DNA of 64,000 bases from Yersinia massiliensis (lineage in GTDB: Bacteria; Pseudomonadota; Gammaproteobacteria; Enterobacterales; Enterobacteriaceae), in NCBI RefSeq assembly GCF_003048255.1, contig NZ_CP028487.1:868001-932000 (forward strand), written 5' to 3'. Position 1 is the first letter of the stretch, and each line of letters starts with the position of its first letter. Position numbers and translations under genes: made by a program. The notes under the pieces are model-generated. The model was not told where the DNA came from. It saw nothing but the letters and a program-made list of their open reading frames with translations, and searched no databases. Positions 1 to 10,724 of the stretch are shown here, piece after piece.

Positions 1-520
1 AGCCCGCGTTAAGGTCGGCGTCGATAGCCATCTGCTTACCGGGCATACCGTCTAGGGCGAAGCGAGCACCCACTTCGGCGATACGCCCCGCACCTTTGGT
101 AATGACCATAAAGTTAATGATGATCAGAATGGCGAAAACCACGATACCAATGGCGAAGTTGCCACCTACCAGAAAGTGACCAAATGCTTCAACCACATGA
201 CCAGCGGCGGCTGGGCCGGTATGCCCGTCCATCAAGATGACACGAGTAGAGGCAATGTTTAGCGCTAACCTTAACAACGTCGAGAAGAGTAGCACGGTCG
301 GAAATGCTGAAAACTCGAGCGTGTTCTGGTTAAACATGGTGACCAGCAAGATCATCAACGACAGAACAATATTAAACGTGAAAAAAGCGTCCAGCACGAG
401 AGGCGGTAATGGCAGCACCATCATCGCGAGGATCATCATGATCAGAACAGGCCCGGCGAGAATCTGCCACTGTGTCTGTTTTAAATTCGGTAAACGTAAT
501 TTGCTGGCGATATTTGCCAT
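1..520 (-). CDS. flhA: FlhA, flagellar export gate protein (N-terminal part, cut by window edge)
   Basis: The first 173 residues of FlhA read leftward from an ATG at 518-520; the rest lies outside the window. FlhA forms the nonameric export gate of the flagellar type III apparatus in the inner membrane. The visible part has several hydrophobic segments and the conserved FHIPEP-family stretch including STRVILMDG and [20 protein letters not shown]. It starts 6 bp after the flhB stop, so the two are co-transcribed with the che genes upstream. The N-terminal identity is clear; nothing can be said about the cytoplasmic domain. Confidence 0.95.
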   Translation of the reverse strand, partial: MANIASKLRLPNLKQTQWQILAGPVLIMMILAMMVLPLPPLVLDAFFTFNIVLSLMILLVTMFNQNTLEFSAFPTVLLFSTLLRLALNIASTRVILMDGHTGPAAAGHVVEAFGHFLVGGNFAIGIVVFAILIIINFMVITKGAGRIAEVGARFALDGMPGKQMAIDADLNAG

Positions 521-526
521 CAGTTT

Positions 527-1666
527 TTACTCTCTGGTTTGAAAATCCATATTGGGTGGAACGGGCAATTGGCTGGGCACCTTTGGCTTGATTCCGCCGT
601 TATTGCGCCAACGCTTAATGCCATAAACCCAAGCAAGTACTTCTGCTACGGCGCTATAAAGTGTCGCCGGTATTTGTTCACCAGGCTCACAATGCCGGTA
701 GAGTGCGCGCGCCAGTGTTGGTGCTTCTAGCATCGGGATGGAATGTTGTTGACCCAGTTCACGAATACGTAACGCAATTTCTCCTGCGCCTTTGGCGAGT
801 ACCACTGGCGCTGACATGCCTTTTTCCTGATATGACAGTGCAACGGAGTAATGCGTCGGGTTATTCACAATCACGTCTGCATTGGGAACATCTGACATCA
901 TGCGGCTGCGGGCCGCTGCTCGTTGCAGTTGGCGGATGCGACCTTTAACGTGCGGATCCCCTTCCTGTTGCTTAAATTCATCGCGGATCTCTTGGCGACT
1001 CATGCGTAGTTTTTTCCGGTTGCTCATGAACTGGTAAAATACGTCGTAGCCCGCGACCGGCAGCAAAAACATAATGACCGTCAACAGACCGCGTAGAATC
1101 AGCGTGAGGGCATCCGCCAGTGCATCGTTTAGTGGTTCATTAAGCAATTGAATAAAATAAGTTTTATTCTTATAGAAGAAGAATGCACCGGCGCAACCCA
1201 CCAGTGTTACCTTGAGCACCCCTTTTAACAGCTCAGATAGCACTTGGACCGATAACATGCGCTTTAGCCCAGAAAAGGGAGATATGCGTTTTAAATCGAC
1301 CTTTAGAGATTTCGAACTCAAATTCAAGCCACCAATTAACAGCGGCGAAGCAATACCGGTGATAAAGAGTCCAAGCATAAAAGGCAGCAGTGCGCTGACC
1401 ATCATGCCTATCAGATGGTAGGTCTGATAAAACATCGTATTCACATCAGCAACAAGACCGCTATCGAATCTCAGCCCAGTTTGAAGTAACTGCGCTAAAC
1501 GACTCGCCATCAACCCACCCGCGGTGAACATTAATGACCACCCTAATAGCAACATAATGAAAGATGTCAGCTCTTTTGAGCGTGGAATCTGTCCTTCTTT
1601 ACGTGCTTTCTCCCGTTTATGGGGGGTGGGGTCTTCGGTTTTTTCTACATCACTGTCTTGTGACAT
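527..1666 (-). CDS. flhB: FlhB, flagellar export gate and substrate-specificity switch
   Basis: Inner-membrane export gate component whose cytoplasmic domain switches substrate class from rod/hook to filament proteins after self-cleavage. At 379 residues it is close to the family norm. The N-terminus is charged (EDPTPHKREKARKEG), four hydrophobic segments follow, and the autocleavage motif NPTH is at residues 269-272. Downstream flhA begins after 6 bp; cheZ lies about 110 bp upstream. No sign of damage. Confidence 0.97.
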   Translation of the reverse strand: MSQDSDVEKTEDPTPHKREKARKEGQIPRSKELTSFIMLLLGWSLMFTAGGLMASRLAQLLQTGLRFDSGLVADVNTMFYQTYHLIGMMVSALLPFMLGLFITGIASPLLIGGLNLSSKSLKVDLKRISPFSGLKRMLSVQVLSELLKGVLKVTLVGCAGAFFFYKNKTYFIQLLNEPLNDALADALTLILRGLLTVIMFLLPVAGYDVFYQFMSNRKKLRMSRQEIRDEFKQQEGDPHVKGRIRQLQRAAARSRMMSDVPNADVIVNNPTHYSVALSYQEKGMSAPVVLAKGAGEIALRIRELGQQHSIPMLEAPTLARALYRHCEPGEQIPATLYSAVAEVLAWVYGIKRWRNNGGIKPKVPSQLPVPPNMDFQTRE

Positions 1667-1779
1667 GGGGATAATCGCAAAAGTCGTTCAACTGCTTCGC
1701 GAATAACGCGTGCAACAACATAGGCAAACCTATTCCGACGATCAGAGACATCAGAACGGGGTTACCTGCTTGAGAGGTA

Positions 1780-2421
1780 TCAGAAACCCAGGCTTTCAAG
1801 TAAGTCATCAACCTGATCCTGAGAGGCGACAATACCAACCTTACTTTGGTCGATTTGCGGGCCATTTTTGAGCTCGTTTGGTTTTTCGCTGGTGGCGTTA
1901 TTGGCTTCGGGCATGTTTTCCACCAGAACTTGTATCAGCTCCTTCTCCAATGCTTCAATGAGCTTCATCATCCGCTGAATCACTTGGCCGGTGAGGTCTT
2001 GGAAATCCTGCGCCATCATGATTTCCATTAATTGCTCATTCGTTTGGCTGGCGATAATGGGGGCCTGTGTCAGGAATGATCGGGTGTCTTTCACCAGCTC
2101 TTTTGCCACCGGCATCTCTACCGGTTGGTCAAACCACTCGTCCCAACGAGAGGTCAGTGCGAGGGCCTTCTCGTTGAGCTCGTCCTGCAATGGACGAGCA
2201 ATCTCAACGCAATTCAATGCACGATCTGCGGCTTGTGACGTCTTGCTCACAATGTAGTTAAGGCGGTCTCGAGCATCAGGGATCGCCTCAGCGGCATCCA
2301 TGATGGCACGATCGAGTCCGAGGTCAGTCATGCTGTCACGTAGTAGCCGAGTCAGGTGACCAATGCGAGAAAAAATACTTTGGAAGTTCTCTTTAGGTTG
2401 TGCGGTTGGTTGTGTATCCAT
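1780..2421 (-). CDS. cheZ: CheZ, CheY-phosphate phosphatase
   Basis: Cytoplasmic phosphatase that dephosphorylates CheY-P and ends the tumble signal. At 213 residues it has the expected length. The catalytic helix MAQDFQDLTGQVIQRMM (around residues 136-152) supplies the acidic residue and Gln that orient water on CheY. The C-terminus DQVDDLLESLGF is the CheY-docking peptide. It starts 3 bp after the cheY stop, as in other enterobacterial cheYZ pairs, so translation is probably coupled. Confidence 0.96.
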   Translation of the reverse strand: MDTQPTAQPKENFQSIFSRIGHLTRLLRDSMTDLGLDRAIMDAAEAIPDARDRLNYIVSKTSQAADRALNCVEIARPLQDELNEKALALTSRWDEWFDQPVEMPVAKELVKDTRSFLTQAPIIASQTNEQLMEIMMAQDFQDLTGQVIQRMMKLIEALEKELIQVLVENMPEANNATSEKPNELKNGPQIDQSKVGIVASQDQVDDLLESLGF

Positions 2422-2424
2422 TAG

Positions 2425-2814
2425 TTACCATCCCAGTTTTTCAAAAATTTTATTCAGCTTTTCTTCCAGCGTGGCGGCGGTAAATGGTTTGACGACATAC
2501 CCGTTAGCGCCAGCTTGCGCGGCGGCAATAATGTTTTCTTTTTTCGCTTCTGCTGTGACCATCAGAACGGGTAGGCTGCTGAGGTTCGGGTCTTTACGAA
2601 CTTCATTGAGCAGTTGCAAACCATCGAGGTTAGGCATGTTCCAGTCGCTAATGACAAAATCGAATGATGATTCGCGCAGTTTGCCGAGGGCATCGTGGCC
2701 GTCTTCAGCCTCTTCCACATTGTTGAAACCCAGATCTTTGAGCAGGTTACGAACAATGCGCCGCATAGTGGCAAAGTCATCAACGACTAAAAAACGTAAA
2801 TTCTTGTCTACCAT
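2425..2814 (-). CDS. cheY: CheY, chemotaxis response regulator
   Basis: Single receiver-domain protein that, when phosphorylated by CheA, binds FliM and reverses the motor. The start at 2814 ([14 protein letters not shown]) gives 129 residues, the family length, and has an AGGAAA ribosome site just upstream; an upstream in-frame extension to 2862 is not supported. Asp12/Asp13, the phosphoacceptor Asp in VISDWNMPN, Thr in [10 protein letters not shown] and Lys in YVVKPF are all present. Lies between cheB and cheZ. Confidence 0.97.
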   Translation of the reverse strand: MVDKNLRFLVVDDFATMRRIVRNLLKDLGFNNVEEAEDGHDALGKLRESSFDFVISDWNMPNLDGLQLLNEVRKDPNLSSLPVLMVTAEAKKENIIAAAQAGANGYVVKPFTAATLEEKLNKIFEKLGW

Positions 2815-2874
2815 GGTTATTTTCCTAATGAATGAAAGTTGGTTTTCGTTTCGCTCGCTCAAATAAGCGAGGCA

Positions 2875-3921
2875 TTAAATACGGTGAGCTTGCCCCGAGA
2901 CATTTTTGAGAATACGTTCGCTGATTTGGTCAAGGTCGGTAATTTCGCAGGCGGCATCTAACTTAACGGCCTCTCTCGGCATGCCGTAAATCACGCAGGT
3001 TTTCTCGCTCTGAGCTAATGTCCATGCTCCCGCATTACGCATATCGAGTAGGCCCTGTGCACCGTCATTGCCCATCCCCGTGAGAATGGCACCGACGGCA
3101 TTTTTACCCGCCGTTTTGGCGACGGATTGCAACAGCATATCGACCGAGGGACGATGACGATTGAGCGGAGGGCGTTCGTTAAGGCTGAGGTGATAGTTAG
3201 CGCCGCTGCGAACCAGTTCCATGTGTTTGCCGCCAGGGGAAATATAGGCATGGCCAGGAAGCACGCGATCGCCTTCTTCACCTTCTTTCACTGAAATGCT
3301 GCAAATCTTATTGAGCCGCTCGGCAAAGGAGTGGGTAAAGCCAGGTGGCATATGTTGTGCTATCACGATCCCTGGACAGGTCAGTGGCATCGGCATTAGC
3401 ACATGACGCAAGGCTTCCGTTCCACCCGTTGAGGAACCAATCGCAATGATCTTTTCACTCCCGAACAGGGGCGTCTTAATCGTTTTCGGTTTTGCCATTT
3501 GGCTGTCGCGACGATAGACCCGTGCCTGCGCCGCCATACGAATCTTTTCTGCAATAAGGTCACTGTAAAGACGCATGCTGTTTTGCAGATCGATTTGTGG
3601 CTTGGTAATGAAATCAACGGCACCCAGTTCTAACGCACTCAGGGTGATTTCAGATCCTTTGCTCGTGAGTGAAGAGACCATAATGACGGGCATTGGTCGC
3701 AAGCGCATGAGGCGCTCTAGAAAATCCAACCCGTCCATGCGTGGCATCTCAACATCCAATGTCAGCACATCTGGATTGTGAATCTTAATCAAATCACGGG
3801 CGATGATGGGATCGAGTGCTACAGCCACCATTTCCATATCAGGTTGACTGTTGACAATACTGGTCATGATATTACGTATTAACGTAGAGTCATCCACGCA
3901 CATTACTTTGATTTTTTTCAT
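2875..3921 (-). CDS. cheB: CheB, chemoreceptor methylesterase/deamidase
   Basis: Two-domain adaptation enzyme: a receiver domain (residues 1-125, phospho-Asp in [12 protein letters not shown]) controls a C-terminal methylesterase that removes methyl groups from chemoreceptors. The esterase triad is visible as Ser in [11 protein letters not shown], His in AQHMPPGFT and Asp in GMGNDGAQG. The ATG shares one base with the cheR stop (TAATG), indicating coupled translation. Length 348 is normal. Confidence 0.97.
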   Translation of the reverse strand: MKKIKVMCVDDSTLIRNIMTSIVNSQPDMEMVAVALDPIIARDLIKIHNPDVLTLDVEMPRMDGLDFLERLMRLRPMPVIMVSSLTSKGSEITLSALELGAVDFITKPQIDLQNSMRLYSDLIAEKIRMAAQARVYRRDSQMAKPKTIKTPLFGSEKIIAIGSSTGGTEALRHVLMPMPLTCPGIVIAQHMPPGFTHSFAERLNKICSISVKEGEEGDRVLPGHAYISPGGKHMELVRSGANYHLSLNERPPLNRHRPSVDMLLQSVAKTAGKNAVGAILTGMGNDGAQGLLDMRNAGAWTLAQSEKTCVIYGMPREAVKLDAACEITDLDQISERILKNVSGQAHRI

Positions 3922-4817
3922 TATTTTTTCCCTGCGAGGGAGTAAACAGATTGGCCTTCTAGGCGCAGTGGCCCGCTAGATTTGCTGAAATGTTCCGAAT
4001 GCCCGACAAAAAGTAGGCCACCTGGTTTCAGCATTTTGGCAAAGCGGTTAATGATGGTTTCCTGCGTTTTCTGATCAAAATAAATCAACACGTTACGACA
4101 AAAAATGGCGTCAAAAGGCGCTGGGACATTCCATGTGGCGGCCATTAAATTGAGTTGCTCGAAATGAACGCAAGCAGCCAGTTCGGTCTTCACTTTCACC
4201 ATTTGTTCTTGCTCATCTCTGCCTCGCAGGAACCAGCGGCGTTTCTGTTCATCTGACAGAGACTGTATATCGCTCAACTGATAGAGCCCTTGAGTCGCTT
4301 TTTTTAATACTTCGGTGTCAATGTCCGTCGCCCAGACTCGCGTGGTGTTAGGGCTACGACCAAGGGTTTCTTCTAGCGTGATGGCAATGGACCAAGGCTC
4401 TTCGCCGGTGGAGGCTGCGGCACACCACACGGAATAATCCGTTGGACGTGAACGTGCATGATTGGCGAGTATTGGGAAGTGGTACGCTTCACGGAAAAAG
4501 GAGGTCAGATTCGTGGTCAGAGCATTAATAAACTGTTGCCATTCCGGGCCCTCTGGATTAGCTTCTAATATGGCAATATATTCTTTGAAAGAAGATAAAC
4601 CTCGCGCACGTAAATGACGTGAAAGGCGGTTGAAAACCATATCTTTTTTCTGTTCGGATAAGACAATACCTGCACGACGATAAATAAGATCGGCAATTTT
4701 AGCCAGTTCATTGTCCGCTAGAATGTACTGAATATATTGATTAGAATCTAATGTTTTGCTAAAAGTATTTTTATTAAACATAGTTGCTAATGCTCTGATA
4801 TTAACTATCAAAGGCAT
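3921..4817 (-). CDS. cheR: CheR, chemoreceptor methyltransferase
   Basis: SAM-dependent glutamate methyltransferase acting on chemoreceptors, opposing CheB. An N-terminal helical domain ([21 protein letters not shown]) is followed by the SAM-binding fold with [16 protein letters not shown] and the conserved [14 protein letters not shown]. The ATG at 4817 gives 298 residues; an internal ATG at 4781 is an alternative start, and neither has a strong ribosome site. It is the first che gene of this leftward run; no receptor gene, cheA or cheW is in the window. Confidence 0.95.
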   Translation of the reverse strand: MPLIVNIRALATMFNKNTFSKTLDSNQYIQYILADNELAKIADLIYRRAGIVLSEQKKDMVFNRLSRHLRARGLSSFKEYIAILEANPEGPEWQQFINALTTNLTSFFREAYHFPILANHARSRPTDYSVWCAAASTGEEPWSIAITLEETLGRSPNTTRVWATDIDTEVLKKATQGLYQLSDIQSLSDEQKRRWFLRGRDEQEQMVKVKTELAACVHFEQLNLMAATWNVPAPFDAIFCRNVLIYFDQKTQETIINRFAKMLKPGGLLFVGHSEHFSKSSGPLRLEGQSVYSLAGKK

Positions 4818-4935
4818 CCTTCAAAGGTAATTGATATGGAGATCTTTAAAACACTGCGGCGCGAAAGAAATATTAAAAGTTTATTTTCTCTCTCACCTTA
4901 GGTGTTGGCGCAAAGCCCACAATGAAGTCTCAGGG

Positions 4936-5268
4936 TTAGACAGACATATTCATTATTTCCTGATAAGCACTAATGAGCTTATTTCGAACTTGAACACCGA
5001 GGCTTAATGCGACAGAAGATTTTTGTAATGAGACCATGACATCGTTCAGGCCGATGCCCGGCACGCCGCTCATATAGTTCTGTGATTGTGTTTTTGTCTC
5101 AGTTTGCAAATCGCTAATATTACTGATGCTTTGAAATAAAATATCCGTAAAATTTAAAGACTGCTTATGTTCAAAACCATTATTCGTTTGCTGAGCGCCT
5201 TTGACCTGACTTGCTTGAAGCTGAATTTGCTCCAAAACATTATTCATTGCCTGTACGGGCATCGACAT
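4936..5268 (-). CDS. fliE: FliE, MS ring-rod junction protein
   Basis: Small exported protein that links the FliF ring to the proximal rod and is among the first flagellar export substrates. At 110 residues it is slightly longer than the Escherichia coli protein. The C-terminal half (VMVSLQKSSVALSLGVQVRNKLISAYQEIMNM) is the conserved FliE signature. It is divergent from fliF across a 244 bp gap, the usual arrangement. A second ATG two codons in could also be the start. Confidence 0.94.
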   Translation of the reverse strand: MSMPVQAMNNVLEQIQLQASQVKGAQQTNNGFEHKQSLNFTDILFQSISNISDLQTETKTQSQNYMSGVPGIGLNDVMVSLQKSSVALSLGVQVRNKLISAYQEIMNMSV

Positions 5269-5512
5269 ATTTATTACCTTTTCACATGCTTTATTCTGTC
5301 ATTAATATCGCCAGTATAACATGCGCGGAAAGTACAGCATTGCGCAAAGAGCTAACGAAAATTCAAGCTTATCGCATATTAGTAACTTGCCCATTCTATG
5401 GATAATACGCATCGGAATTATTCCCGAGATCACAAGGTTGTCCTTCAAAGACTGGAAGTGCTGATTGGCAATTGTTATTACGCTGCATTATTAATATTTA
5501 CAGGACTATGGC
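5269..5512. promoter_or_regulatory. fliE/fliF divergent control region
   Basis: The 244 bp between the oppositely facing fliE and fliF genes must hold both promoters. In enterobacteria this region carries FlhDC-dependent class 2 promoters. I do not see boxes clear enough to place individual sites. A ribosome site (AGGA at 5502) precedes the fliF ATG at 5513. Confidence 0.5.
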
Positions 5513-7201
5513 ATGAATGCCACAACCACTGGCAACAATAAAAATAGCACTCTTGAGCTAAAAGCAGCATTCGAAAGAATTCGTGCTAACCCAAAAATAT
5601 TATTTGCGATTGCTGCTGCGGCTGCGATCTCCATTGTTATTGCGCTTCTGTTATGGACCAGAACACCCGATTACCGATTGCTCTACAACAATATTAGCGA
5701 TCAAGACGCAGGGGCAGTCGTTGCTCAGTTGACACAGATGCAGGTCCCTTACCGTTTTGAAGAACATGGTGGGGCGATTCTGGTACCTGCTGATCGTATT
5801 TACGAAATTCGGCTAAAGCTTGCCCAGCAGGGGTTACCAAAGGGTGGGAATGTGGGTTTTGAACTCATGGACCAAGAGAAATTTGGTATCAGTCAGTTCA
5901 ATGAGCAGGTCAATTATCAGCGCGCGCTGGAAGGTGAGCTTGCTCGGACGATAGATACACTCGGGCCGGTCACCGCTGCCCGTGTGCATCTGGCACTACC
6001 AAAGCAGTCACTTTTTGTCCGTGAGCAGAAGCAACCCACCGCGTCGGTGACGTTAACCATTGCGAGCGGGAGAACACTTGAGCCTAACCAAGTAAATGCC
6101 ATCGCTTATCTGATCTCCAGTGCAGTTCCTGGTCTGACGGCCAGCAATGTCACTATTGTGGACCAAGCGGGGAACTTGCTGACACAAAACAGCGGGCAGG
6201 CAACTCAGGCGTCTCAACTGAAGTACACCAGTGAGATTGAGGGCGATTACCAGAGACGTATTCTCGCAATCTTAACGCCGATTGTCGGCGCGAGTAATGT
6301 TCGCGCGCAAGTGACTGCGCAGATGGATTTTACCGAACATGAGCAGACTGCGGAGCAATATCAGCCGAACAGCTCACCAGAAAAAATGGCGATCCGTAGC
6401 CGTCAAAGCAGTTCCTCAGAACAAGGTGGGCGCAGTGGTGTCGGCGGGGTACCTGGCGCGTTAAGTAATCAGCCGCCGATGCCGACCAGTGCGCCGATTG
6501 AGAAACCCACGCCACCACCGGCGACAGGGGCTGCGGCTAACCGAACACAAGGGAGCACCAATACCGCGGCGACAGCGCCAATACTGCCTTATAACCAGCG
6601 CAACGATGAAACCACTAACTACGAGGTCGATAGAACCTTAACGCATACCCGTAAAAGTACGGGCACGGTGACACGCCTTTCAGTGGCTATTGTGTTGAAT
6701 TACCAGCCAACAGAAACCGGTGAGAACGCGGGTTTATCGAAAGAGCAGTTGGAACAAATTAATGCGTTGGCCAAAGAAGCGATTGGTTATTCCAGCCAGC
6801 GTGGCGATACCGTCAATATCGTGAATACACCGTTCAGTACGCTAGATGAAAGTGCTCAGCCACCCCTGTGGAAGCAACCTGAATTTATCAACATGCTCCT
6901 CACGGTGTTGCGCTATTTGTTCATTGCATTAATCGCTTGGGTGCTGTGGCGCAAAGCGGTGCAACCGTTCTGGGTGAAACATCAAGAGTTTGCGCTGCAG
7001 CGTCTTGAGATGGAAAAAGAAGCCCGACAGGCTGAGATCGATGCGAAGTCACATCGAGCAGAAGATAGCCAGCGGATGAAGGCACAGCAGAAGCTACAAA
7101 GTGAGCTGAATACACAAAAACTTCGTGAGTTGGCTGAACAAGATCCACAGATCATTGCGCTGGTTGTCCGCCAATGGATGAATAAGGAGCAGAAGTCGTA
7201 A
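5513..7201 (+). CDS. fliF: FliF, flagellar MS-ring protein
   Basis: Builds the MS ring in the inner membrane, the base on which switch and export apparatus assemble. It has 562 residues with two membrane segments, near residues 30-47 and 457-480, bracketing a periplasmic region with ring-building motifs ([32 protein letters not shown] stretch near residue 125-150). The acidic C-terminal tail ending [20 protein letters not shown] is the FliG-binding part. The stop overlaps the fliG ATG by one base. It heads the fliF-R operon. Confidence 0.97.
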   Translation: MNATTTGNNKNSTLELKAAFERIRANPKILFAIAAAAAISIVIALLLWTRTPDYRLLYNNISDQDAGAVVAQLTQMQVPYRFEEHGGAILVPADRIYEIRLKLAQQGLPKGGNVGFELMDQEKFGISQFNEQVNYQRALEGELARTIDTLGPVTAARVHLALPKQSLFVREQKQPTASVTLTIASGRTLEPNQVNAIAYLISSAVPGLTASNVTIVDQAGNLLTQNSGQATQASQLKYTSEIEGDYQRRILAILTPIVGASNVRAQVTAQMDFTEHEQTAEQYQPNSSPEKMAIRSRQSSSSEQGGRSGVGGVPGALSNQPPMPTSAPIEKPTPPPATGAAANRTQGSTNTAATAPILPYNQRNDETTNYEVDRTLTHTRKSTGTVTRLSVAIVLNYQPTETGENAGLSKEQLEQINALAKEAIGYSSQRGDTVNIVNTPFSTLDESAQPPLWKQPEFINMLLTVLRYLFIALIAWVLWRKAVQPFWVKHQEFALQRLEMEKEARQAEIDAKSHRAEDSQRMKAQQKLQSELNTQKLRELAEQDPQIIALVVRQWMNKEQKS

Positions 7202-8187
7202 TGAACGCTTATGAGAAAAGCGCTGTCGTCATGATTACGCTGGGCGACGAACGTGCGGCAGAAGTCTTTAAGCATCTTAATGCTCATGAAGTGACGCAGA
7301 TAAGTAGTGCCATGGTCAGAATGGGGAGCTATACCCACGAGCAGCTTGCTCAAGTGATGAATGAATTTCAGCGTGATGCAGGTGAATACGCCGCACTGAG
7401 TGTCGATACCAGTGAATATCTCCGCAATGTGTTGGTGCGTGCGCTCGGGGAAGAGCGTGCAAATAGTCTGCTAGAAGATCTACTGGATACGCAGTCCGGC
7501 AACGACGGTATCGAGACGTTGAACTTTATGGAGCCACAGGCAGTGAGTGATCTCATTCGCGATGAGCATCCACAGATTATTGCCACCATTTTGGTTCATC
7601 TTAAGCGCAACCAAGCCGCCGATGTTTTGGCCAAATTCGATGAACGTGTGCGTAACGACATCATGCTGCGTATTGCCACATTTGGCGGTGTACAGCCAGT
7701 GGCACTACAAGAGCTGACCGAAGTACTCAATAACTTGCTACACGGTCAAAATCTCAAACGCAGCAAGATGGGGGGCGTGCGTCCAGCGGCGGAAATTCTC
7801 AACCTGATGAAAACCCAACAGGAAGATGCGGTTATTGCTGCTGTCCGAGAGTTCGATCAAGAGTTGGCCCAGAAAATTATCGACGAAATGTTCCTGTTCG
7901 AAAATCTTGTTGAGATGGAAGACCGCAGTATTCAACGGATTTTGCAGGATATCGATTCCGAATCGCTCATTGTGGCACTCAAAGGTTCTGATCAAGCATT
8001 GCGCGATAAGTTCTTCCGTAACATGTCTCGTCGTCAATCGGAGATCATGATAGAGGACCTGAACTCACGCGGCCCAGTGAGAATGTCTCAGGTAGAAACG
8101 GAACAGAAAAATATTCTTATGCTGGTAAGACGCTTGGCAGAAAGTGGCGAAATCATTATAGGAGGTGGCGAGGATGTCTACGTCTGA
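7201..8187 (+). CDS. fliG: FliG, rotor switch protein
   Basis: Rotor protein that contacts FliF, FliM and the stator and generates torque. Its 328 residues match the family. The [25 protein letters not shown] middle-domain motif binds FliM, and the charged C-terminal torque helix lies around [19 protein letters not shown]. Translation start overlaps the fliF stop. fliH begins inside its 3' end. Confidence 0.97.
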   Translation: MNAYEKSAVVMITLGDERAAEVFKHLNAHEVTQISSAMVRMGSYTHEQLAQVMNEFQRDAGEYAALSVDTSEYLRNVLVRALGEERANSLLEDLLDTQSGNDGIETLNFMEPQAVSDLIRDEHPQIIATILVHLKRNQAADVLAKFDERVRNDIMLRIATFGGVQPVALQELTEVLNNLLHGQNLKRSKMGGVRPAAEILNLMKTQQEDAVIAAVREFDQELAQKIIDEMFLFENLVEMEDRSIQRILQDIDSESLIVALKGSDQALRDKFFRNMSRRQSEIMIEDLNSRGPVRMSQVETEQKNILMLVRRLAESGEIIIGGGEDVYV

Positions 8188-8902
8188 TAATGACCCGCAA
8201 AAGATGTGGCAGCCTTGGCGACCTGCGAACCTGCTAGATAATAACGAGGAAGACGCTTTACCGACAATACGTGCGAACGTGGCGGGCGAAGACCCCCTGT
8301 CGGAAGCAAAGCTACAAGCGGAATTATCACGCCTGCGTAAACAAGCCGAAGAAAAAGGATTTGAGAAGGGCAAAGCCAGTGGCTACGAAGAAGGCAAAAA
8401 AGAGGGCTACGACGCAGGTGTGCAGCAAGGGTTGGAGGAGGGGCGTGAAACCGGCAGAACGGAGATAAGTGCGCAACAGGAACAGACTGCAGTTCAGCTC
8501 AAAACACTACTGCAAAACGTGCAAGGTGCACTTGATAGCCTAGACAGTGTTATCCCGTCGCGATTGGCACAATTGTCACTCAGTGCAGCCCGCGCCTTGC
8601 TGGGAAAGAATATCGTCACTGACAGCACTAATGAGATGTTGCAGGAGCGTATTCAACATTTGTTGCGTGATGAACCACTATTTAAGGAACAAACGCAGAT
8701 GTGGGTCAGCACGGAAGATGAGCCATTTATCGCACAACAGTTTAGCAAGACCCTCGAAAAACGTGGCTGGACGTTAAATGTGGACGAAGACATGTTGCCC
8801 GGCGGTTGTCGCATCACTTCCGATGAGGGAGAGATTGATGAAAGTCTTGAAACACGTTGGAAAATGTTGTGCACACTCGTGCGTGAGGAACATCACGAAT
8901 GA
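8174..8902 (+). CDS. fliH: FliH, export ATPase regulator
   Basis: Cytoplasmic stator of the export ATPase FliI; it links FliI to the C-ring. The start chosen is ATG 8174, 8 bp after GGAGG at 8161-8165, giving 242 residues; a GTG at 8165 lies within that ribosome site and is rejected. A glycine-repeat helix ([22 protein letters not shown] and on, roughly residues 56-97) has the GxxxG spacing typical of FliH. It overlaps fliG at its start and fliI by 4 bp. Confidence 0.94.
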   Translation: MSTSDNDPQKMWQPWRPANLLDNNEEDALPTIRANVAGEDPLSEAKLQAELSRLRKQAEEKGFEKGKASGYEEGKKEGYDAGVQQGLEEGRETGRTEISAQQEQTAVQLKTLLQNVQGALDSLDSVIPSRLAQLSLSAARALLGKNIVTDSTNEMLQERIQHLLRDEPLFKEQTQMWVSTEDEPFIAQQFSKTLEKRGWTLNVDEDMLPGGCRITSDEGEIDESLETRWKMLCTLVREEHHE

Positions 8903-10260
8903 CTTCTCGACTGAAATCATGGCTTAACGATCTTGATCGTAAAGAAGAGGTCATCGCGGCATTACCTCCGCGTAGGCAGTACGGCAAGTTGGTCCGCGCC
9001 ACGGGGCTTGTGATGGAGGCGATTGGGCTGAAGTTGCCTATCGGAACATTATGCCTAGTGGAGTGCGAACGTAGCGATGGGCAGCAATACGTCGAAAGTG
9101 AAGTGGTCGGCTTTAATGGCCAGACACTTTTTTTGATGCCGCTCGAAAATGTTGATGGTGTGTTACCGGGGGCGCGTGCCTACGCTGAAGAGGGGAATGC
9201 GGGGGGTAAACAATTGCCATTGGGTGATGTCTTGCTTGGGCGAGTACTGGATGCCAGAGCCCGCCCGCTAGATGGACTTCCACCGCCCTCAGCGATGCAT
9301 CGCGGTGAGCTTTTTACGCCTCCTTTTAACCCGCTGCTACGTGATCCTATCAAAGATGTTTTGGACGTGGGAGTCCGAGCCATTAATGGTCTGCTAACCG
9401 TCGGCCGTGGCCAACGGATGGGGCTATTTGCAGGGTCAGGTGTCGGTAAAAGCGTTTTGCTTGGCATGATGGCGCGTTACACCAAAGCGGATGTGATTGT
9501 GGTTGGGTTGATTGGTGAACGTGGCCGTGAAGTGAAAGATTTTATTGAGAACATTCTCGGCAAAGAAGGCATTAGCCGTTCAGTCGTGATTGCGGCTCCT
9601 GCCGATGTTTCACCCATCTTACGCATGCAGGGGGCGGTTTATGCCACCCGTATTGCCGAGGATTTTCGTAGCCGTGGGTTAAATGTCCTGCTGATTATGG
9701 ATTCTTTGACCCGTTACGCCATGGCACAACGTGAAATCGCATTGGCCATCGGCGAGCCCCCTGCCACTAAAGGTTACCCGCCTTCCGTGTTTGCCAAACT
9801 GCCAGCACTGGTTGAACGTGCGGGTAACGGGATAAAAGGCGGAGGATCCATTACCGCATTTTATACCGTGCTGACAGAAGGTGATGATCAACAGGATCCC
9901 ATTGCGGACTCAGCTCGCGCCATTCTTGACGGGCATATCGTACTCTCGCGACGTTTAGCCGAATCTGGGCACTATCCGGCAATTGATATTGAAGCCTCAA
10001 TCAGCCGTGCAATGACCGAGCTCATTGCGCCGACACACTATAAGAAAGTGCAGCGATTTAAGCAGCTGCTCTCCTCTTTCCAGCGTAATCGCGATCTGAT
10101 TAGTGTCGGTGCTTATGCTGCGGGGAGTGATCCCTTACTTGATCAGGCGATTGCACTTTATCCGCAGCTTGAAAGCTATCTACAACAGGGAATCTACGAG
10201 CAGAGCGAATATGACGAGTCCTTTATTCAGTTAGCTTCGTTATTCCCTGAAATGCCTTAG
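8899..10260 (+). CDS. fliI: FliI, flagellum-specific export ATPase
   Basis: F1-beta-like ATPase that delivers and unfolds export substrates at the flagellar gate. The 453 residues include Walker A AGSGVGKS (about 178-185), the [15 protein letters not shown] stretch, and Walker B hydrophobics [11 protein letters not shown]. The ATG overlaps the fliH stop (ATGA). All catalytic features look intact. Confidence 0.97.
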   Translation: MTSRLKSWLNDLDRKEEVIAALPPRRQYGKLVRATGLVMEAIGLKLPIGTLCLVECERSDGQQYVESEVVGFNGQTLFLMPLENVDGVLPGARAYAEEGNAGGKQLPLGDVLLGRVLDARARPLDGLPPPSAMHRGELFTPPFNPLLRDPIKDVLDVGVRAINGLLTVGRGQRMGLFAGSGVGKSVLLGMMARYTKADVIVVGLIGERGREVKDFIENILGKEGISRSVVIAAPADVSPILRMQGAVYATRIAEDFRSRGLNVLLIMDSLTRYAMAQREIALAIGEPPATKGYPPSVFAKLPALVERAGNGIKGGGSITAFYTVLTEGDDQQDPIADSARAILDGHIVLSRRLAESGHYPAIDIEASISRAMTELIAPTHYKKVQRFKQLLSSFQRNRDLISVGAYAAGSDPLLDQAIALYPQLESYLQQGIYEQSEYDESFIQLASLFPEMP

Positions 10261-10279
10261 ACGTAAAGTAGAGTAAAAA

Positions 10280-10723
10280 ATGACCACTCATAAGCCAATG
10301 GATATATTACGCGATCTTGCTGACAAGAAGCTGAACGATACCACCACTCATCTAGGGAAAATGCGTCAGGAATTTGTCCAAGCGAACAACCAGCTTGAAC
10401 GTCTGGAAAATTATGAGCGTGAATATTGTCAGCAAATGCAATCGCATATGGTCGGTGAGGGGATGACGATGATTGATATGTTATCTCGCCAATCCTTTAT
10501 CGACTCCCTGAATAAAGTCGTTTCCCATCAAACCAAGCAAGTGGCGATATGCGAGGCTCAAGTCGACAACGCAGTGAATATGTGGCGCACGGATAAACAG
10601 CGGCTCAATGCTTTTGATGCATTGAAGCAGCGATCTGAAGCGGCTCGTTTGCTGCAAGAGAGCCGTCGGGACCAAAAAATGATGGATGAATTCGCTCAAC
10701 GCGCATCACGAAGGAAATATTAA
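10280..10723 (+). CDS. fliJ: FliJ, export chaperone-escort protein
   Basis: A 147-residue coiled-coil protein that inserts into the FliI hexamer and cycles export chaperones. The sequence is nearly all helical and charged, with MRQEFVQANNQLERLENYEREYCQQM in the first third, as in enterobacterial FliJ. It lies 19 bp after fliI and ends just before the fliK start. Identification rests on position as well as sequence, since FliJ proteins diverge. Confidence 0.93.
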   Translation: MTTHKPMDILRDLADKKLNDTTTHLGKMRQEFVQANNQLERLENYEREYCQQMQSHMVGEGMTMIDMLSRQSFIDSLNKVVSHQTKQVAICEAQVDNAVNMWRTDKQRLNAFDALKQRSEAARLLQESRRDQKMMDEFAQRASRRKY

Positions 10724-10724
10724 G

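Noticed and set aside
1650..1865. 71-codon minus-strand open frame spanning the cheZ-flhB gap
   Set aside because: Most of it lies in another frame of cheZ, the ribosome site is weak, and it overlaps the start of flhB; a small membrane ORF is possible but unsupported.
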